Assembly (NCBI GenBank): GCA_023428085.1
Contig: JAEYZK010000062.1
Location: 1 to 26,178 of the forward strand
Direction: 5' to 3'
DNA: 26,178 nt
DNA from: Pseudomonadota bacterium
Lineage (GTDB): Bacteria > Myxococcota > Myxococcia > Myxococcales > Anaeromyxobacteraceae
Made by a program: the position numbers and the translations under genes. The notes under the pieces were generated by a model. The model was not told the origin of the DNA. It ran no database searches and worked only from the letters and a program-made list of their open reading frames with translations. Below are positions 22,933-26,178 of this stretch, one piece after another; the first letter of the stretch is position 1; every line of letters starts with the position of its first letter.

Positions 22933-25900
22933 GGATTCCCGGGGCTTGAGCGGGGTTCCGACACCCGAGGGAGTTCGCGGGGTTGCGGGGGGCGCTCGAC
23001 CGGCTCCGATCGGCGGCGGTCCCTCCAGGCCTCCGATGCGGCCTCGAGGTACGTGTAGAAGACCGGCGTCACGAACAGCGTGAGCGCCTGCGAGAAGAGC
23101 AGGCCGCCGACCACCGCGAGGCCGAGCGGCTGGCGCGCCTCCGCGCCGGCGCCGATCCCCATCGCGATCGGGAGCGTCCCGACCAGCGCGGCGAGGGTCG
23201 TCATCGTGATCGGCCGGAAGCGGATCCGGCAGGCGTCGAAGATCGCGTCCCGCGCCGTGCGGCCCCGGCGCCGCTCCTCGATCGCGAAGTCGATCATCAT
23301 GATGCCGTTCTTCTTCACGAGGCCGACGAGGAGGATCACGCCCACGAACGCGTAGATCGAGAGCTCGGTGCGGAACACGAGGAGCGTGAGGAGCGCGCCG
23401 AACCCGGCGAAGGGGAGCGCGGTGAGGATCGTGACGGGGTGGACGTAGCTCTCGTACAGGATGCCGAGCACGAGGTAGATGAACGCGATCGCGAGCAGCA
23501 GCAGCCAGCCGAGCCCGGACATCGACGCCTGGAACGCGTCGGCGACGCCCTGGAACCGGCTGGTCACGCCCGCCGGGAGGACCTCGGCCGCGGCGGCGTT
23601 CACCGCGGCCACGGCGTCGCCGAGCGACGTCCCGGGGTCGAGGTTGAAGGCGAGCGTCACCGAGGGGAGCTGGCCGGCGTGGGAGACGGAGAGCGGCCCC
23701 ACCCCGCGCTCCAGCCGGGCGACGGCGTCCAGCGGGACGAGCGGGCCGCCGGCGGAGCGGACGCGCAGGAGCGAGAGCGCCTCGGCGCCGGCGCGGTACC
23801 GCGGCTCGAGCTCGACGATCACGGCGTAGTCGTCGCTCGGCGTGTAGACCGTCGAGACCTGCCGGCTCGCGTACGCGGTGGCGAGCGCGGTGTCGATCGC
23901 CTCGGGGGTGACGCCGAGCGCGGCGGCGCGGTCGCGGTCGATGGCGACCTTGACCTGCGGGTTCGAGAGCTGGAGGTCGCTCGTCACGTCGCGGAGGCCG
24001 GGCAGCTCCCGGAGCCGCGCCTCGAGCTTCGGCGCGGCCGCGTAGAGCGCGTCCGTGTCGGTCCCCTGGAGCGTGAGCTGGTACTGGCTCCGCGAGGCCT
24101 GCCCGCCGATGCGGATCGTGGGCGGGTTCTGGAGGAAGACGCGGAACCCCGGGATCTGCGCCAGCTTCGGGCGGAGCCGCGCCATCACCGCGTCCACGCC
24201 GGGCCGCTCGTCGCGCGGGGCGAGGCGGACGAAGAGGCGCCCGGTGTTGCCCGGTGAGCCGGGGCGCGCGCCCGCGCTCGACATGAACCCGGCGACGGCC
24301 GGGTCGTCGGCGACGACGGCCGCCGCCTCCTGCTGGTGCGCGACCATCGCCTCCCAGCTCACGCCCTGGCGGCCCTCGGTGAACGCCGCCAGCTGGCCGG
24401 TGTCCTCGCTCGGGAGGAAGCCCTTCGGCACGGCGCGGAAGAGCGGCACCATCGCCACCAGCGAGAGCGCGGTGACGACCAGGATCGTGCGCCGGTGGTC
24501 GAGCGACCAGCGCAGGCCGCGCAGGTAGACGTCCTGCAGCGCGTCGAACGCGCGCTCCGTCGCCCGGAAGAGCCGCCCGTGCCGCTCCTCCCCCCGGTGG
24601 CGCAGGATCCGGGCGGCCATCATCGGGGTGAGCGTCAGGGAGACGAGGCCGGAGATGAGGATCGCCACCGCGATGGTGACGGCGAACTCGCGGAAGAGCC
24701 GGCCGACGATCCCGCCCATGAACAGCACCGGCAGGAACACGGCCGCGAGCGAGATCGTCATCGAGACGATCGTGAAGGCGATCTCCCGCGCGCCGCGGAG
24801 CGCCGCCTCGCGGGGCGGCTCGCCGCCCTCCACGTGGCGGACGACGTTCTCCAGCATCACGATGGCGTCGTCCACCACGAAGCCGACGGCCAGCGTGAGC
24901 GCCATGAGGGAGAGGTTGTTGAGGCTGTAGCCCAGGAGCCAGATGACGCCGAACGTGCCCGCGATGGACATCGGGAGCGCGAGGGCGGGGATGAGGGTGG
25001 CGCGGCCGCTCCGCAGGAAGAGGAAGATCACCGCCACGACGAGCACCATCGTGAGCAGGAGCGTGAGCTGCACGTCGTGCACCGACTCGCGCACGGACGT
25101 CGAGCGATCGAAGAGGACCTCGGCGCGGACCGACGCCGGGAGCTGCGCCTGCACCTCCGGGAGCACCGCGAGGACCGAGCGCGCCACCTCCACCGTGTTC
25201 GTGCCCGGCTGCCGCTGCACGCCGAGGACGATGGCGCGCTGGATGCCGAGCGCGGGCGTGTAGTACCAGGCGGCGCTCTGGTCGTTCTCGACGCTGTCGA
25301 TCGCGCGGCCGATCTCGGCGAGCCGCACGGGCGAGCCGTTGCGCGTGGCGACCACGAGCCGCTGGTAGTCCGCGGCGCGGGTGAGCTGCCCCGAGGGCTG
25401 GATGGTGGTCGCGGTGCTCGGCCCCTGGAGGGTGCCGGTGGGCAGGTTCGGGTTCGCGGCCGAGATCGCCCGCGCGACCTCGTCGATGCCGAGGCCGCGC
25501 GAGGCGAGCTGGAGCGGATCGAGCTGGATGCGGACGGCGTGCTTCTGCGAGCCGAACACCTGGACCTGCGCGACGCCGGGGACGGACGAGATGCGCTGCG
25601 CGAGGAAGGTCTCGCCGTACTCGTTCAGCTGCGAGAGCGGCAGCGTCGGCGAGGTGAGGGCGACGATGACGATCGACTGGTCGGCCGGGTTCACCTTGCG
25701 GTAGCTGGGCGGCGCGGGCATGCCGTCCGGGAGCCTGCGGGCGGCGGCGGCGATCGCGGACTGGACGTCCTGCGCCGCCGTGTCGATGTCGCGCGAGAGG
25801 TCGAAGGTGAGCGTGATCTCGGTCGAGCCCAGCGAGGAGCTCGAGTTCATGGTCGCCAGGCCGGCGATGGTCGTGAACTGGCGCTCGAGCGGCGTGGCGA

Positions 25901-26132
25901 CCGACGCCGCCATGGTGCTCGGGCTCGCGCCGGGCAGCGCGGCGGTCACCTGGATCGTGGGGAAGTCCACGCTCGGCAGGTCGGCCACGGGGAGCTGCCG
26001 GTACGCGGCCATGCCGAAGGCGAAGATCCCGCCCATGACGAGCGTGGTCATCACCGGGCGCCGGATGAACGGGCCCGAGAGACCCCCGCTCGACCGGTCG
26101 GGGCCCGGGGCGCCCGGGCCGGACGAGCTCAC
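22929..26132 (-). CDS. RND multidrug efflux permease, MdtB/MdtC type (HAE1 family)
   Basis: A 1067-residue inner-membrane proton/drug antiporter. It has the usual 12-helix RND layout with two large periplasmic loops (about 55-355 and 580-890). The opening FIRRPVMTTLVMGGIFAFGMAAYRQLPVADLPSVDFPTIQV follows MdtB/MdtC closely. The proton relay pair is Asp421-Asp422 in GFVVDDAIVMLEN of helix 4, with the partner lysine in LVGLVKKNGIMMIDF of helix 10. GGIVGRLFREFAVTIAVAILISG and LVSLTLTPMMAARIL are further family motifs. MdtBC-type pumps export bile salts, novobiocin and similar drugs with an adaptor and TolC. The GTG start follows GAGGGA and overlaps the stop of the preceding frame (GTGA). The Pro/Arg-rich C-terminus is longer than usual. 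Confidence 0.93.
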   Translation of the reverse strand: MSSSGPGAPGPDRSSGGLSGPFIRRPVMTTLVMGGIFAFGMAAYRQLPVADLPSVDFPTIQVTAALPGASPSTMAASVATPLERQFTTIAGLATMNSSSSLGSTEITLTFDLSRDIDTAAQDVQSAIAAAARRLPDGMPAPPSYRKVNPADQSIVIVALTSPTLPLSQLNEYGETFLAQRISSVPGVAQVQVFGSQKHAVRIQLDPLQLASRGLGIDEVARAISAANPNLPTGTLQGPSTATTIQPSGQLTRAADYQRLVVATRNGSPVRLAEIGRAIDSVENDQSAAWYYTPALGIQRAIVLGVQRQPGTNTVEVARSVLAVLPEVQAQLPASVRAEVLFDRSTSVRESVHDVQLTLLLTMVLVVAVIFLFLRSGRATLIPALALPMSIAGTFGVIWLLGYSLNNLSLMALTLAVGFVVDDAIVMLENVVRHVEGGEPPREAALRGAREIAFTIVSMTISLAAVFLPVLFMGGIVGRLFREFAVTIAVAILISGLVSLTLTPMMAARILRHRGEERHGRLFRATERAFDALQDVYLRGLRWSLDHRRTILVVTALSLVAMVPLFRAVPKGFLPSEDTGQLAAFTEGRQGVSWEAMVAHQQEAAAVVADDPAVAGFMSSAGARPGSPGNTGRLFVRLAPRDERPGVDAVMARLRPKLAQIPGFRVFLQNPPTIRIGGQASRSQYQLTLQGTDTDALYAAAPKLEARLRELPGLRDVTSDLQLSNPQVKVAIDRDRAAALGVTPEAIDTALATAYASRQVSTVYTPSDDYAVIVELEPRYRAGAEALSLLRVRSAGGPLVPLDAVARLERGVGPLSVSHAGQLPSVTLAFNLDPGTSLGDAVAAVNAAAAEVLPAGVTSRFQGVADAFQASMSGLGWLLLLAIAFIYLVLGILYESYVHPVTILTALPFAGFGALLTLLVFRTELSIYAFVGVILLVGLVKKNGIMMIDFAIEERRRGRTARDAIFDACRIRFRPITMTTLAALVGTLPIAMGIGAGAEARQPLGLAVVGGLLFSQALTLFVTPVFYTYLEAASEAWRDRRRSEPVERPPQPRELPRVSEPRSSPGNP

Positions 26133-26178
26133 GGGTCCCTCGCCTGCCGCGCGTCGCGATCCCGGGCGGCCGCAGCGG
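26129..26178 (-). CDS. C-terminal tail of the gene before the RND permease (partial)
   Basis: Sixteen residues plus a stop codon (AAAARDRDARQARDP at the end) read in frame to a TGA that overlaps the permease GTG by four bases. By RND operon convention this would be the periplasmic adaptor or a second RND subunit, but the tail is low in complexity and shows no family motif. The call rests on the overlap alone. Confidence 0.35.
   Translation of the reverse strand, partial: AAAARDRDARQARDP

Overview
This 26.2 kb window is very GC-rich, with an extreme third-position G/C bias. Its gene content suggests a Gram-negative, LPS-making member of the Myxococcota, most like Anaeromyxobacter. The genus is inferred from memory of gene content and protein sequences, not from a database search. 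No insertion sequence, prophage, rRNA or tRNA was found. The window is mostly chromosomal core functions with some less common modules between them.

Layout. (a) 1-703, minus: an encapsulated-ferritin gene (encFtn) and the start of its encapsulin shell gene, an iron-storage nanocompartment cut by the window edge. (b) 1082-1474, plus: an orphan receiver-domain response regulator. (c) 1525-4403, minus: inositol-3-phosphate synthase, a CDP-alcohol phosphatidyltransferase and a metallophosphoesterase, which together look like an inositol-phospholipid pathway. (d) 4629-8977, plus: a secreted DUF1460 cysteine amidase/peptidase, a DoxX protein, signal peptidase I and a secreted GH3 beta-glycosidase. 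(e) 9036-17329, minus: kdsB, pyrG, an LpxL/HtrB-like acyltransferase, lptC, lptA, lptB, rpoN, hpf and ptsN. This is the conserved lpt-rpoN-hpf-ptsN neighbourhood with KDO activation and CTP synthesis added upstream. (f) 17556-20191, plus: wecB, an RluA-family pseudouridine synthase and a coupled small membrane protein. (g) 20196-22825, minus: rplU, rpmA, obgE and a TrmH/SpoU methyltransferase. (h) 22929-26178, minus: an MdtB/MdtC-type RND pump and the tail of the gene before it.

What stands out. The rpmA-obgE spacer (21953-22231) is almost entirely repeats. Two 50-bp palindromes lie in opposite orientation, with compensating changes in both stems but an unchanged internal loop and triloop. 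Between them are three 42-bp tandem units and another hairpin. The arrangement resembles a REPIN/BIME-type element and abuts both the rpmA stop codon and the obgE ribosome-binding site. Several genes also lack a Shine-Dalgarno sequence and instead carry a TANNNT -10 box 6-11 nt before the start codon, some with a -35 box 17 bp upstream, which suggests leaderless mRNAs. A long hairpin with a U-tract precedes the hpf ribosome-binding site. The EncFtn has its full ferroxidase site but no recognisable cargo-loading peptide.

How the genes fit together. Block (e) links sigma-54, ribosome hibernation and nitrogen-PTS regulation with LPS assembly: KdsB uses the CTP that PyrG makes, LpxL acylates lipid A and LptABC exports LPS. 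Translational coupling is common, with four-base ATGA or GTGA overlaps at encFtn/encapsulin, lptC/lptA, lptB/rpoN, rluA/membrane protein, obgE/trmH and probably at the RND gene start.
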